Origin: Variovorax ginsengisoli
GTDB lineage: Bacteria > Pseudomonadota > Gammaproteobacteria > Burkholderiales > Burkholderiaceae_C
Direction of reading: 5' to 3'
NCBI RefSeq assembly: GCF_030811835.1
Contig: NZ_JAUSRO010000001.1
Coordinates: forward strand, 372,001 to 436,000
Length of the DNA stretch: 64,000 nt
Shown: positions 9,635 to 17,748 of the stretch, piece by piece
Layout of the letters: the number at the start of each line of letters is the position of its first letter
How positions within the stretch are numbered: position 1 is the stretch's first letter
Notes under the pieces: generated by a model
What the model was told of the DNA's origin: nothing
Seen by the model: the letters and a program-made list of their open reading frames with translations, nothing else
Databases searched by the model: none
Made by a program: the position numbers and the translations under genes

Positions 9635-9706
9635 GACTTGCTTTCCTGAGTTGCCTGAACGTGCCGACTGTAGGCGCGTGCAGCGGGCCGAGGAAATGCC
9701 AAAAGC

Positions 9707-9769
9707 ACCCAGACCCATAGCCAAAACTCATGGATCGGCGACCCATGAGTTTTGGGCATGCCCCTGGGT
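9707..9769. promoter_or_regulatory. composite dyad in divergent promoter region
   Basis: Perfect 13-bp inverted repeat CCAAAACTCATGG (9721-9733) and CCATGAGTTTTGG (9743-9755) with a 9-base spacer. An outer pair ACCCAG (9707-9712) and CTGGGT (9764-9769) is centred on the same point, 9738. It sits between the divergent dadA-like and binding-protein genes, 73 and 79 bases from their starts. Position and perfect symmetry suggest an operator for both genes. No run of T follows, so it is not a standard terminator. Confidence 0.6.
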
Positions 9770-9847
9770 TCAAAAGGAATGATGGACACAGGCCTACAAG
9801 TTTTTACACTGCTCCTTCGTTCCAACCACGCCACCGAAAGGGCTCGC

Positions 9848-10726
9848 ATGAAACTCACCGTACTGATGGCCGCCATCCTGCTGACGGCAACTGGCGCCCA
9901 GGCCGCCGACACGCTGGCGAAGATCGCCTCGTCGAACAAGATCACGATGGCGTACCGGGAATCTTCCGTGCCCTTCAGCTATCTCGATGGCCCCAGCAAG
10001 CCGATCGGCTTTTCGGTGGAACTGTCGAACGCCATCTTCGCGGCGGTGAAGACGCGGCTCAACAAGCCGGGCCTCGAAAGCGCCTGGATGGCCGTGACGT
10101 CGCAGAACCGCATTCCGTTGCTGCAGAACGGGACCATCGACCTCGAATGCGGCTCCACCACGAACAACAGCGCGCGTGGCAAGGACGTGGCCTTCGCCAT
10201 CAACCACTTCTACACCGGCACGCGTCTCCTGGTGAAGACGAACTCAGGCATCAAGAACTACGCGGATCTCAAGGGCAAGAAGGTGGCCATCACCACCGGC
10301 ACGACCAACATGCTGGTCGTGCGCAAGTACAACGAAGAGAAGAAACTGGACATCGACATTCTCTCGGCCAAGGACCATGCCGACGCGCTGTTGCTGGTCG
10401 AGAGCGACCGCGCCTCGGCCTTTGCCATGGACGACATCCTGCTGTTCGGCCTGCGCTCGAATTCCAAGAGCCCAGCCGAACTCGAAGTCGTCGGCGACGC
10501 ACTCCAGGTCGAGCCCTATGCCTGCATGTTGCCCAAGGACGATCCGCAGTTCAAGGCGCTGGTCGACGGCGTGATCACCGGCATGATGAAGTCCGGCGAA
10601 TTCGAGAAGCTGTACAACAAGTGGTTCCTGGCACCCATCCCGCCCAAGGGCCTGCCGATCGGCCTGCCGATGAGCCAGGAACTGCGCGACAACATCAAGA
10701 CCCCGACCGACAAACCGGCGACCTGA
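9848..10726 (+). CDS. glutamate/aspartate-type ABC transporter substrate-binding protein
   Basis: 292 residues from the ATG at 9848, giving a signal peptide (MKLTVLMAAILLTATGAQA). Family 3 solute-binding fold: ITMAYRESSVPFSYLDG, then NRIPLLQNGTIDLECGSTTNN, a GltI-like ligand-contact stretch, LKGKKVAITTGTTN, and a C-terminal GEFEKLYNKWF. GltI proteins bind L-Glu/L-Asp in the periplasm. No permease or ATPase gene adjoins; instead an aspartate-racemase-like gene starts three bases after the stop. The partner membrane proteins must be encoded elsewhere. Confidence 0.87.
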   Translation: MKLTVLMAAILLTATGAQAADTLAKIASSNKITMAYRESSVPFSYLDGPSKPIGFSVELSNAIFAAVKTRLNKPGLESAWMAVTSQNRIPLLQNGTIDLECGSTTNNSARGKDVAFAINHFYTGTRLLVKTNSGIKNYADLKGKKVAITTGTTNMLVVRKYNEEKKLDIDILSAKDHADALLLVESDRASAFAMDDILLFGLRSNSKSPAELEVVGDALQVEPYACMLPKDDPQFKALVDGVITGMMKSGEFEKLYNKWFLAPIPPKGLPIGLPMSQELRDNIKTPTDKPAT

Positions 10727-10729
10727 TCC

Positions 10730-11479
10730 ATGACACAAGTGGTCGGCATTCTGGGCGGCATGGGTCCGGCGGCGGGAGCGGACTTCGTGCGCATCTTCGT
10801 CGACGCCTGCGCGCAGCACATGCGCGCGCAGGGCCAACCGGTGCGCGACCAGGCCTTTCCGGAGCACTGGCTCGCCCAGGTGCCGGTGCCCGACCGCAGC
10901 GGCGCGCTGGAGGCCACCGGCGCGGGCGCGCACCAGCCGCTCGAGCCCATGCTGCAGGCGCTGGGCCGGCTGGCTGCGCTCGGCAGCCGGGCCGTTGCCA
11001 TCGCCTGCAACACGGCGCATGCCTGGCATGCGACGCTGCAGGAGCGCTTTCCGCAGGTCGAGCTGCTGCATGTCGCGCGCGAGGTCGCCTCGCATCTGGC
11101 GGGGCAGGGCGTGCGGGAGGTCGCACTCATGGCGACCGAAGGCACCTACCGCGTGCGTCTTTACGAGCAGGCGCTCTCCGATGCGGGTCTGGTGTGCCAT
11201 CTGCCCGTGGCCGAGGAGCGTACGCTGCTCATGCGCGGCATCTACGAAGGCGTGAAGGCGGGCGACCTGGTGCTGGCTGAGCAGTGCTTTGCCGACGTGG
11301 CGCAGAGGCTGGTGGCGCGCCACGGTCCGGTGGCATTGATCATGGGCTGCACCGAGGTGCCGCTGGGCCTCCAGGGCTCGACCGCCGTGGCGGGGATGCG
11401 GCTGGTCGATCCGGCCCGGGTGCTCGCCTCGGCGCTTGCCGTTCGCGCTTATGGCCCGGGTGGTCGGCGCATCTCCTGA
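10730..11479 (+). CDS. aspartate/glutamate racemase family protein
   Basis: 249 residues. N-terminal GILGGMGPAAGADF is typical of aspartate racemases. The two catalytic cysteines of this PLP-independent family are present: Cys93 in AIACNTAHAWH and Cys207 in IMGCTEVPL. The enzyme should interconvert L- and D-aspartate or glutamate in the cytoplasm by a two-base mechanism. It begins three bases after the binding-protein gene, so uptake and racemisation are probably co-expressed; the divergent D-amino acid dehydrogenase could then oxidise the D form. Aspartate versus glutamate cannot be decided from sequence alone. Confidence 0.88.
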   Translation: MTQVVGILGGMGPAAGADFVRIFVDACAQHMRAQGQPVRDQAFPEHWLAQVPVPDRSGALEATGAGAHQPLEPMLQALGRLAALGSRAVAIACNTAHAWHATLQERFPQVELLHVAREVASHLAGQGVREVALMATEGTYRVRLYEQALSDAGLVCHLPVAEERTLLMRGIYEGVKAGDLVLAEQCFADVAQRLVARHGPVALIMGCTEVPLGLQGSTAVAGMRLVDPARVLASALAVRAYGPGGRRIS

Positions 11480-11620
11480 AGCACCGGCCGCGCTTCATCG
11501 GTATTCACGCAGGGGTATCGAGGCCTCTTGCACGGGTTGGGACTCGATCGCCTACATTGCGCGGTGTGCCTGCGGGCATGCCTCTGTCCCGACCTGTACC
11601 GAAGCTTCCACGGAGAAACC

Positions 11621-12529
11621 ATGTCCCAATTCGACGACCGTACCGGGCTGCAAGCCGACTTCGACTCGCTGCGCCCCGGCCAGAGCAATGAACAGGGCGC
11701 CACACGCCGTACCGCGCTGCTGACGGCGCTCGGCGTGGGCTACGCGGCGGCGGCACTCCCTGTGGCCGCCCAGACCGCGATCACCACGTCCACCGACGGC
11801 TTGCAGGCCGGTCCGGTCAAGTTCAAGGTTGCCGGTTTCGATGTGCCGGCCTACGTGGCGCAGCCCAGCGGCAAGACCGGGTTGCCGGTGGTGCTCGTGG
11901 TCCAGGAGATCTTCGGCGTGCACGAGTACATCGCCGACACCTGCCGCCGCTTTGCCAAGCTCGGTTATCTGGCGATCGCGCCCGACCTGTACGCGCGCCA
12001 GGGCGACGCGCGCGGCTACACCGAGATTCCCAAGCTGATGGCCGAGATCGTCTCCAAGGTGCCCGACGCCCAGGTGATGGCCGACCTCGATGGCGCCGTG
12101 GCCTATGCGGCCCAGCATGGCGGTGACGTTTCCAAGGCCGGCATCACCGGTTTCTGCTGGGGTGGCCGCATCACCTGGTTGTATGCGGCAACCGGCAAGG
12201 TCAAGGCGGGGGTGGCGTGGTACGGACGCCTGGTGGGGGAGCCCAGCGCGCTCACGCCCCGGCATCCGGTGGACATCGCGGCCGAACTCAAGGCGCCGGT
12301 GCTCGGCCTGTATGGCGGAAAAGACCAGGGCATCCCTCTTGACACGGTTGATAAGATGAAAACTGTCCTGTCCAGCGGTTCGCCGGCGGCCAGGGCGTCG
12401 GAGTTCGTTGTGTACCCTGAAGCGGGCCACGCGTTCCACGCAGACTATCGGCCCAGCTACCTCAAGGAAGCGGCAGAAGACGGCTGGAAGCGCGCCCTGG
12501 CCTGGTTCAAAGCCCACGGCGTTGCCTAG
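11621..12529 (+). CDS. dienelactone hydrolase family protein
   Basis: 302 residues from the ATG at 11621, preceded by ACGGAGAAACC. Alpha/beta hydrolase with the dienelactone hydrolase triad: Cys179 in TGFCWGGR, Asp235 in YGGKDQGIP and His270 in PEAGHAFHADY; a nucleophile Cys is usual in the family. The first 50 residues hold twin Arg and a hydrophobic stretch (TRRTALLTALGVGYAAAALPVAAQ) resembling a Tat signal, so export is possible. An intrinsic terminator follows the gene. No catechol-degradation genes adjoin, so the true lactone or ester substrate is unknown. Confidence 0.85.
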   Translation: MSQFDDRTGLQADFDSLRPGQSNEQGATRRTALLTALGVGYAAAALPVAAQTAITTSTDGLQAGPVKFKVAGFDVPAYVAQPSGKTGLPVVLVVQEIFGVHEYIADTCRRFAKLGYLAIAPDLYARQGDARGYTEIPKLMAEIVSKVPDAQVMADLDGAVAYAAQHGGDVSKAGITGFCWGGRITWLYAATGKVKAGVAWYGRLVGEPSALTPRHPVDIAAELKAPVLGLYGGKDQGIPLDTVDKMKTVLSSGSPAARASEFVVYPEAGHAFHADYRPSYLKEAAEDGWKRALAWFKAHGVA

Positions 12530-12568
12530 TTCCCCCGGACTGGCGGCGCTGCAAGCCGCTTTCCGCTG

Positions 12569-12600
12569 AAAGCCGTCCCAATGGACGGCTTTTCTTTTTT
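12569..12600 (+). terminator. rho-independent terminator after dienelactone hydrolase gene
   Basis: AAAGCCGTC (12569-12577) pairs with GACGGCTTT (12584-12592) around a six-base loop, with one more C-G pair possible inside, followed by TCTTTTTT. It lies 40 bases after the stop codon and before the ZIP gene, so it separates these two units. Confidence 0.88.
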
Positions 12601-12647
12601 TATGATCGAGCCAAGACCATCGGTCCTGCTCCTTTTTGCAAGAAATT

Positions 12648-13529
12648 ATGACTTTGCTGGCCATCATCGCGGCGACCCTGTTCGCCGGTATCGGAAGTGT
12701 GTGGGTCGCCGCGTTGCTGATGCGGGTGGGCGTCCGCAGCGGCGGAGGTGGCATCAATGCGCAACACCTGCTGAGCCTGGCGGCCGGTGCGCTGCTCGCG
12801 ACGGCCTTCATGCATCTGCTGCCCGAAGCTTTCGAAAGCGGCATCGAGCCAGCGGTGCTGTTTGCCGTGCTGCTGTTCGGTCTGGTGTTTTTCTTCCTGC
12901 TCGACAAGGCCGAACTCTGGCACCACGGCCATGAGCACCATCAGACCGAAGGGCGCGACGGGCACGCGCACGGGCATGTGCACGACCACGGCCATCATCA
13001 CCATTCGCATGCGCCCCAGGGCGGTAGCTGGGCGGTGCTCACCGGCGACAGCGTGCACTGTTTTGGCGATGGCATTCTCATCGCCTCGGCCTTCGTGGCA
13101 GACGTTCGCCTAGGCCTGGTTGCCGCGCTGGCGGTGCTGGCACACGAGGTGCCTCACCACATCGGCGACCTGGTGGTGCTGCGCCAGAGTTCAGCCAGTT
13201 CACGCATGGCGCTGCTCAAGGTGTCGCTGGCCGGCACCATGACTGCGCTGGGTGGCATTGTGGGCTGGTGGCTGGTCGACCAGCTCCACAGCTGGTTGCC
13301 GTACTTTCTGGTGCTGGCCGGCAGCAGTTTTGTCTATGTCGCGCTGGCCGACCTGATTCCGCAGCTCCAAAAGCGCTTGCCCGCCCGCCAGACGGCCGCA
13401 CAGATCGTCTGGCTGGCCATCGGCATCGCCCTGGTGACGCTGGTGAGCCGTCTCGCGCATGGCGAGCATGGCCACGAACATGACGCGCACGATGGTCACG
13501 CGCACACTGAAGAAGTCCACACACGGTAA
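12648..13529 (+). CDS. ZIP-family divalent metal transporter
   Basis: 293 residues from the ATG at 12648; a TTG 12 bases upstream is also in frame. About eight membrane helices. The metal path is clear: HCFGDGILIASAF in TM4 and LAHEVPHHIGD in TM5 match the ZIP HNxxDG and HExPHExGD signatures. A cytoplasmic loop around residues 95-122 is very His-rich (HHGHEHH...HAHGHVHDHGHHHHSH), and the C-terminus repeats this (HGEHGHEHDAHDGHAH), as expected for zinc or iron buffering. Likely imports Zn(II) or a similar ion across the inner membrane. A zrg-like zinc locus lies 3 kb away. Confidence 0.9.
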   Translation: MTLLAIIAATLFAGIGSVWVAALLMRVGVRSGGGGINAQHLLSLAAGALLATAFMHLLPEAFESGIEPAVLFAVLLFGLVFFFLLDKAELWHHGHEHHQTEGRDGHAHGHVHDHGHHHHSHAPQGGSWAVLTGDSVHCFGDGILIASAFVADVRLGLVAALAVLAHEVPHHIGDLVVLRQSSASSRMALLKVSLAGTMTALGGIVGWWLVDQLHSWLPYFLVLAGSSFVYVALADLIPQLQKRLPARQTAAQIVWLAIGIALVTLVSRLAHGEHGHEHDAHDGHAHTEEVHTR

Positions 13530-13665
13530 CGCGTCTTCGGCGGAACGGGCGCAGCAGGCGCGCCGGGTCGGGTTTTTCCGACGTGCGGGCAGGAGGTTGC
13601 CTGTTGCGTGGTGCTGCGGCAAGGCGCAGGATGCAGTTTTCCATTGGACCGCAAGGAAGCCGCAC

Positions 13666-13881
13666 ATGAATCCCGCAGACCCCAAGCTCACTCAAGAGAA
13701 TCCTCTGGACGAGGACATCGACGAAGTCGACGGCGCCCTGGATGACGGCGACGATGCACCCGAGAATGAGGCTGAGCTCGCCGATGCGACTGGCATCGAC
13801 CTGAGCGATGCCAGCGAACTCGATGCGGACCATGTTCCGATCGACGAGGAGGCCGCTCGCGTGGTTCACGCGCCGGACTGA
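13666..13881 (+). CDS. small highly acidic hypothetical protein
   Basis: 71 residues starting at an ATG preceded by AAGGAAG. Composition is strikingly acidic (LDEDIDEVDGALDDGDDAPENEAE, then LSDASELDADHVPIDEE), with only two basic residues, and no signal peptide or membrane segment. Probably intrinsically disordered. Good ribosome site and clean frame support a real gene, but no family is recognised. It follows the ZIP gene by 136 bases and converges on the DUF3300 gene; an acidic metal-binding role is only a guess. Confidence 0.55.
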   Translation: MNPADPKLTQENPLDEDIDEVDGALDDGDDAPENEAELADATGIDLSDASELDADHVPIDEEAARVVHAPD

Positions 13882-13971
13882 CGCCCGGCGCATTCCTTCA
13901 CAACGATCTCTGGCGGGGCAACGGGCGGGCGCCCAGGTCCGCCATGCCAGTGAGCTGCCCTGAATTGACGC

Positions 13972-15681
13972 TCAGGGCTTCTGCTCTTGCGCCTGACGGC
14001 GTTCACCTGCGCGCTGCTCGGCGTGGTGTTGTTCCTGCTGCCGGTGCTGTTGGGCCTGCTGCTCGTGTTGCAGGTGTTGTTGCTGCTGCTGCCTGGCCTG
14101 CTGTTCCGCCTGTTGCTGCTGCTGCCGCTGTTGCTGCTCGGCCTGTTGGCGTTGCTGCTGCATCTGGCGACTCTGTTGCTCAGCCTGCTGGCGCTGTTGC
14201 TCCTGCTGGTGCCTTGCCTGCTCTTGCTGTTGGCGCTGCTGTTCTTGCTGCTGGCGTGCCCGCTCCTGTTGCTGCCTGGCTTGATCGGCGCGCTGCTGCT
14301 GCGTCTGCTCCTGTTGATGACGGAGCTGCTCCTGCTGATGACGCGCCTGATCTTGCTGCTGCGCTTGCATCTGCATCTGTTGCTGGCGTTGCTGTTCCTG
14401 TTGTTGGCGCGCCTGGTCGTTACGGTGTTGCTGGGCCTGCATCTGTTGATCGCGGGCTTGCTGCTGGCGCACCTGTTCCTGCTGTTGCTGTTGCTGGCGC
14501 ACCTGAGCCATTTGCATCTGCGCCTGGTTCCGCTGCTGCTCCCTCTGCACCTGGTCGCGCTGCATCTGGACCTGCTGCGCCTGGTGTTCCAACTGCGCCT
14601 GTTGCGCCTGATCACCTCGCGGTGCCGGGCCATTGTTGTAGACGTTGCGGATGTTGTTGTTCACCACGGTTTCGGAGCGCGACACGTAGGTCGAACGGTT
14701 GTATACGACGGCCGGCTGTTCGTAACTGCGGCCATCCCTGCCCGGTGGGGGGCGGCGGTCGTCTCCGCGGCTGCCCCAGTTCACGCCCCACGAGTGCCAG
14801 CCCCAGTCATGCCGCTCCAGCGCCGACCCGACCACCACGCCGAGCCCGAAGGTCAGTGCGCCTGCCGTGGCGATCTGTGCGTTGCTGTAGCGGGGCTCGC
14901 TGTAGACGGGCTGCGGCGGTGCATAGACGTAGCCGGGGTAGACGCGCACGGGTTCGCCATAGATGCGCTGCGGGTCGTAGGCAGGCACATAGACCACGTC
15001 CGGCTGTGCAGGCGCGATCGTGATGTATTGCGTGGGCGGTTCCACAACCGCCTGGCCACTGTAGACAGGGACCACATTGGGGTTGGGTGTGTAGTTGATC
15101 TGCGGATTGCCCGTCGCCACCTTCAGTTGCGGCGTGCTCTTGAGCTGGCCTGCGCGTGAGGCGCGCTGGCGCATCACCTGGATCGCGTTCATCACGTCGC
15201 TCGGGTCGTTGTAGTAAGCCTCGCCGAGCGCCGTGGTCCAGGGCAGGTTTTTCGCCATCTGGTCGAGCACGCTGCGAAAGGCGGTCAGCGACTTGATGCT
15301 GGGATCCCAGGGTTGCCGGTCGGCCGCGTCGGCCAGCGGACCGGCCTTGAGGCTGGCGTTCTGGTGCAGCCACTGGTCTGCATCAGTGACTTGGGCGGGG
15401 TAGGTGGAGCCTGCCAGAACCTGGGCTACCAGTTTGTCGGGATAGAGGGCGATCGGCGCCACCATCTGGTAGAGCTGGTCGGCAGTCGGCGGCGTATAGC
15501 TCGGTACCGCAGGCGCTGCTGCGACAGGTGCGGGTGCTGCTTCAGCGGGTGCAGTGGCTGCAGGTGCTGGTGCTGGTGCCGTGGCTGGCGTGTCTGCTGT
15601 CTTGTTGCAGCCCGCCAGAGTGATGCCTGCGGCGGCCAGGGCAATCGCCAGCAGGCGGTGGTTGGAAGGGGGATGGGCCAT
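13972..15681 (-). CDS. DUF3300 lipoprotein with long Gln-rich C-terminal tail
   Basis: 569 residues from the ATG at 15681 (MAHPPSNHRLL). The signal ends in the lipobox LAGC, so it is probably a lipoprotein. After a Pro/Ala-rich stretch (residues 35-70) comes the DUF3300 domain, about 70-330 (LYQMVAPIALYPDKLVAQVLAGSTYP, DPSDVMNAIQVMRQRA, PDVVYVPAYDPQRIYGEP). From about residue 352 to the end the protein is mostly Gln with Arg, Ala, His and Glu, predicted helical or coiled and low in complexity; the coding DNA is long CAG-type repeats. Function of DUF3300 is unknown. The tail is longer than I would expect for the family. Confidence 0.8.
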   Translation of the reverse strand: MAHPPSNHRLLAIALAAAGITLAGCNKTADTPATAPAPAPAATAPAEAAPAPVAAAPAVPSYTPPTADQLYQMVAPIALYPDKLVAQVLAGSTYPAQVTDADQWLHQNASLKAGPLADAADRQPWDPSIKSLTAFRSVLDQMAKNLPWTTALGEAYYNDPSDVMNAIQVMRQRASRAGQLKSTPQLKVATGNPQINYTPNPNVVPVYSGQAVVEPPTQYITIAPAQPDVVYVPAYDPQRIYGEPVRVYPGYVYAPPQPVYSEPRYSNAQIATAGALTFGLGVVVGSALERHDWGWHSWGVNWGSRGDDRRPPPGRDGRSYEQPAVVYNRSTYVSRSETVVNNNIRNVYNNGPAPRGDQAQQAQLEHQAQQVQMQRDQVQREQQRNQAQMQMAQVRQQQQQQEQVRQQQARDQQMQAQQHRNDQARQQQEQQRQQQMQMQAQQQDQARHQQEQLRHQQEQTQQQRADQARQQQERARQQQEQQRQQQEQARHQQEQQRQQAEQQSRQMQQQRQQAEQQQRQQQQQAEQQARQQQQQHLQHEQQAQQHRQQEQHHAEQRAGERRQAQEQKP

Positions 15682-15839
15682 GGGAAGCTCCCTGGAATCG
15701 GGGGTCGTTGATCGATGGGCCGCGCCTCGCGGCGCTGTCCTGTTCATGGATCTACAACGTCTGGCTTCCGGCCCTCGACGACTTCAGTTGTGACAGTGGG
15801 TTTCTGCTGCGCATGTCAGTGCACTGCCCGAGCCGCGCC

Positions 15840-16466
15840 TTACTTGGCCGCGCCGGTGTACTTGGTTACGGCCTGCGCCGTCATCGCGTAGCCGCTCACA
15901 CCCATCATCGAATCGTTGCGTGTGGTCTGCAGCCGGCCTGTCACCCATACCGTGTCCATCGACCTGAACTTCGCACCCTTTTCGGGGCGCACATGCAGGA
16001 TCTGGTTGGCGGGTGGCGGCGGTGTGTGGATGCACGCGCCGAAGTAGGGCACCAGCAGGAATTCGGTGATCTCACCCTTGCTTTCCTCGAGCGGCACCAC
16101 AAAGCCGGGGATCTTCACCAGCGCGCCGTTCAATGCCGAATTCGCCGGTGCGTTGTCTGACACTTCTTGCATTTTGAGAAGAAGTTCGGCGGCCTTGGGG
16201 TCGGCGTCGTCGAGCTTGCTGAAGTCGATGCCTTTGTACGCCTTCATCGGGTCCCAGTCCTTGGGAACGAGCTCCTCCCAGGTGATCTCCCGCGGCTGGC
16301 CGGGCGCCGCCGGCGCGGTGGCGGTTGCGCCTGCCTTGCCGCCGAGGGGGTTGGCGGGCGTGGTCGCCGCAGGCGCTGGGCCTGCGGCCCAGGCCGCGCC
16401 GGCGAGGCCGATGCAGCCCAGCGCCAGAACGTTACGCAGAAGAACGGGAACAGATTGCAGGGTCAT
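15840..16466 (-). CDS. DUF3299 exported protein (ZrgD/E-like position)
   Basis: 208 residues from the ATG at 16466, with GAGGA upstream and a signal peptide ending near AWAAG. An Ala/Pro-rich linker leads to the DUF3299 domain: EITWEELVPKDWDP, then ALVKIPGFVVPLEESKGEITEFLLVPYFGACIHTPPPPANQI, the conserved core including the Cys-Ile-His. Last gene of a four-gene minus-strand set (DUF2796, ABC ATPase, permease, DUF3299) like zinc-regulated loci in other proteobacteria. Probably periplasmic; biochemical role unknown. Confidence 0.85.
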   Translation of the reverse strand: MTLQSVPVLLRNVLALGCIGLAGAAWAAGPAPAATTPANPLGGKAGATATAPAAPGQPREITWEELVPKDWDPMKAYKGIDFSKLDDADPKAAELLLKMQEVSDNAPANSALNGALVKIPGFVVPLEESKGEITEFLLVPYFGACIHTPPPPANQILHVRPEKGAKFRSMDTVWVTGRLQTTRNDSMMGVSGYAMTAQAVTKYTGAAK

Positions 16467-16485
16467 GGCAAATCCTCGAGAAAGG

Positions 16486-17748
16486 TCAGATGCGGGGCGA
16501 AAGGCCATCGGTCAGCGAGAGCCGGTACGCGCGCAGGCCAGGCAACAGGCTGGCCACGAATCCACCGGCCAGCAGGCTTGCGAGCAGCAGCCATTCATTG
16601 AGGGTGGGCAGGCCCAGTGTCAAGGCCAGGCCGAACTGCGCCTGCAGCCAGGGCGACAGGAAGGCGATGCCGAGCACTGCGAACAGTATGCCGATCGCCA
16701 CACCGATCAGTGTGACCATCGCGCCTTCCATGGCCAGCAGGGCGATCACGTGCCGCAAGCTCGCACCCACGGCGCGCAGCACCGCGAGCTCGCGCCGTCG
16801 TTCATTGAGCCCGGCCATCACCACCGACACCAGGCCCGCCAGGCTCACCAGTGCCACCAGCGCCGACATCGCCAGCAATGCGTTTTCGCCGACGCCCACC
16901 ACGCTCCACAGTTCGTCGAGCGCGACACCGGGCAGGATGGCCATCAGCGCCTCGTCGGGGTAGGTCGAGACCCAACGCTGGACGCGGAACACCGCTGCAC
17001 GGTTCTTGAGTCCGACCAGCGCGGCCGTGACGTTCTTGGGCGTGAGATCGAACTTGCGCACCTGCTCTGCAGGTATGTGAACCCCCGGCAAAGGCGCGCC
17101 GCTGAACCAGTCGAGGTGGATGGCCTCCATGGCGTCCAGGCCGATGTGCACGGTGCGATCGACGGGCGTTCCAGTGCGCGCGAGCACGCCGACCACCGTG
17201 AAGGGCTTGTCGGCATGCTCGGCCACGTTGAGCTCGCCACTGCCATGCGCCAGCGTGATCTTCTGCCCCACGTGGTAGCCCAGACGGTCGGCCACCTCCG
17301 CCCCGACCACGGCATCGAACAGCGCAGAGAAAGGTTGGCCTTCGCGCAGCGCCAGCGACTGGCGGTCGCCATACCGAAAGCGCGTGAAGTAGGCCGGGGT
17401 GGTGGCAAGGACGGAGAAGCCGCGGTGCGAATCGCCCAGCGACAGCGGAACCACCCAGGCGACGCCCGGATTTGCCTCCAGTGCCTGCACGCTCTTCCAG
17501 CCGATGTTGTTGGTGGCCGACCCGATGCGAAACACCGAATAAAGCAGCAGTTGGGTCGAACCGGTGCGCGCGCCGACGATCAGGTCGGTGCCGGAAACCG
17601 AGGATGAGAAGTTGTCGCGCAACTGGGAGCGGATGCGTTCCACGCCCAGCAGCAAAAAGGTCGACAGCGCAATCGACAGGACCGTCAGCGAGAGCGTGAA
17701 GCGTCGGTTCCAGGCGCTGCGCCAGGCAATGGTGAACAGCGGGTTCAC
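16486..17748 (-). CDS. FtsX/MacB-type ABC transporter permease
   Basis: 420 residues with the MacB/FtsX layout: one N-terminal membrane helix (about 18-38), a large periplasmic domain (about 40-275), then three helices near 285-310, 335-365 and 385-405. IGSATNNIGWKSVQALEANPGVAWVVPLSLGD belongs to the periplasmic domain, and NERRRELAVLRAVGASLRHV is the cytoplasmic coupling segment. Its start overlaps the ATPase gene end by four bases. With the DUF2796 and DUF3299 neighbours, metal handling is a likely theme, but members of this fold usually drive periplasmic mechanics rather than import. Confidence 0.88.
   Translation of the reverse strand: MNPLFTIAWRSAWNRRFTLSLTVLSIALSTFLLLGVERIRSQLRDNFSSSVSGTDLIVGARTGSTQLLLYSVFRIGSATNNIGWKSVQALEANPGVAWVVPLSLGDSHRGFSVLATTPAYFTRFRYGDRQSLALREGQPFSALFDAVVGAEVADRLGYHVGQKITLAHGSGELNVAEHADKPFTVVGVLARTGTPVDRTVHIGLDAMEAIHLDWFSGAPLPGVHIPAEQVRKFDLTPKNVTAALVGLKNRAAVFRVQRWVSTYPDEALMAILPGVALDELWSVVGVGENALLAMSALVALVSLAGLVSVVMAGLNERRRELAVLRAVGASLRHVIALLAMEGAMVTLIGVAIGILFAVLGIAFLSPWLQAQFGLALTLGLPTLNEWLLLASLLAGGFVASLLPGLRAYRLSLTDGLSPRI

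Noticed and set aside
13990..14620. Possible repeat array (CRISPR-like or tandem repeat locus)
   Set aside because: The repeated triplets encode the tail of a protein in one open frame; there are no equal-length repeats with unique spacers.
13987..15159. Plus-strand leucine-rich frame looking like a multi-pass membrane protein
   Set aside because: It is the complement of the CAG-type repeats of the Gln-rich tail (CTG read as Leu), not a real hydrophobic protein.
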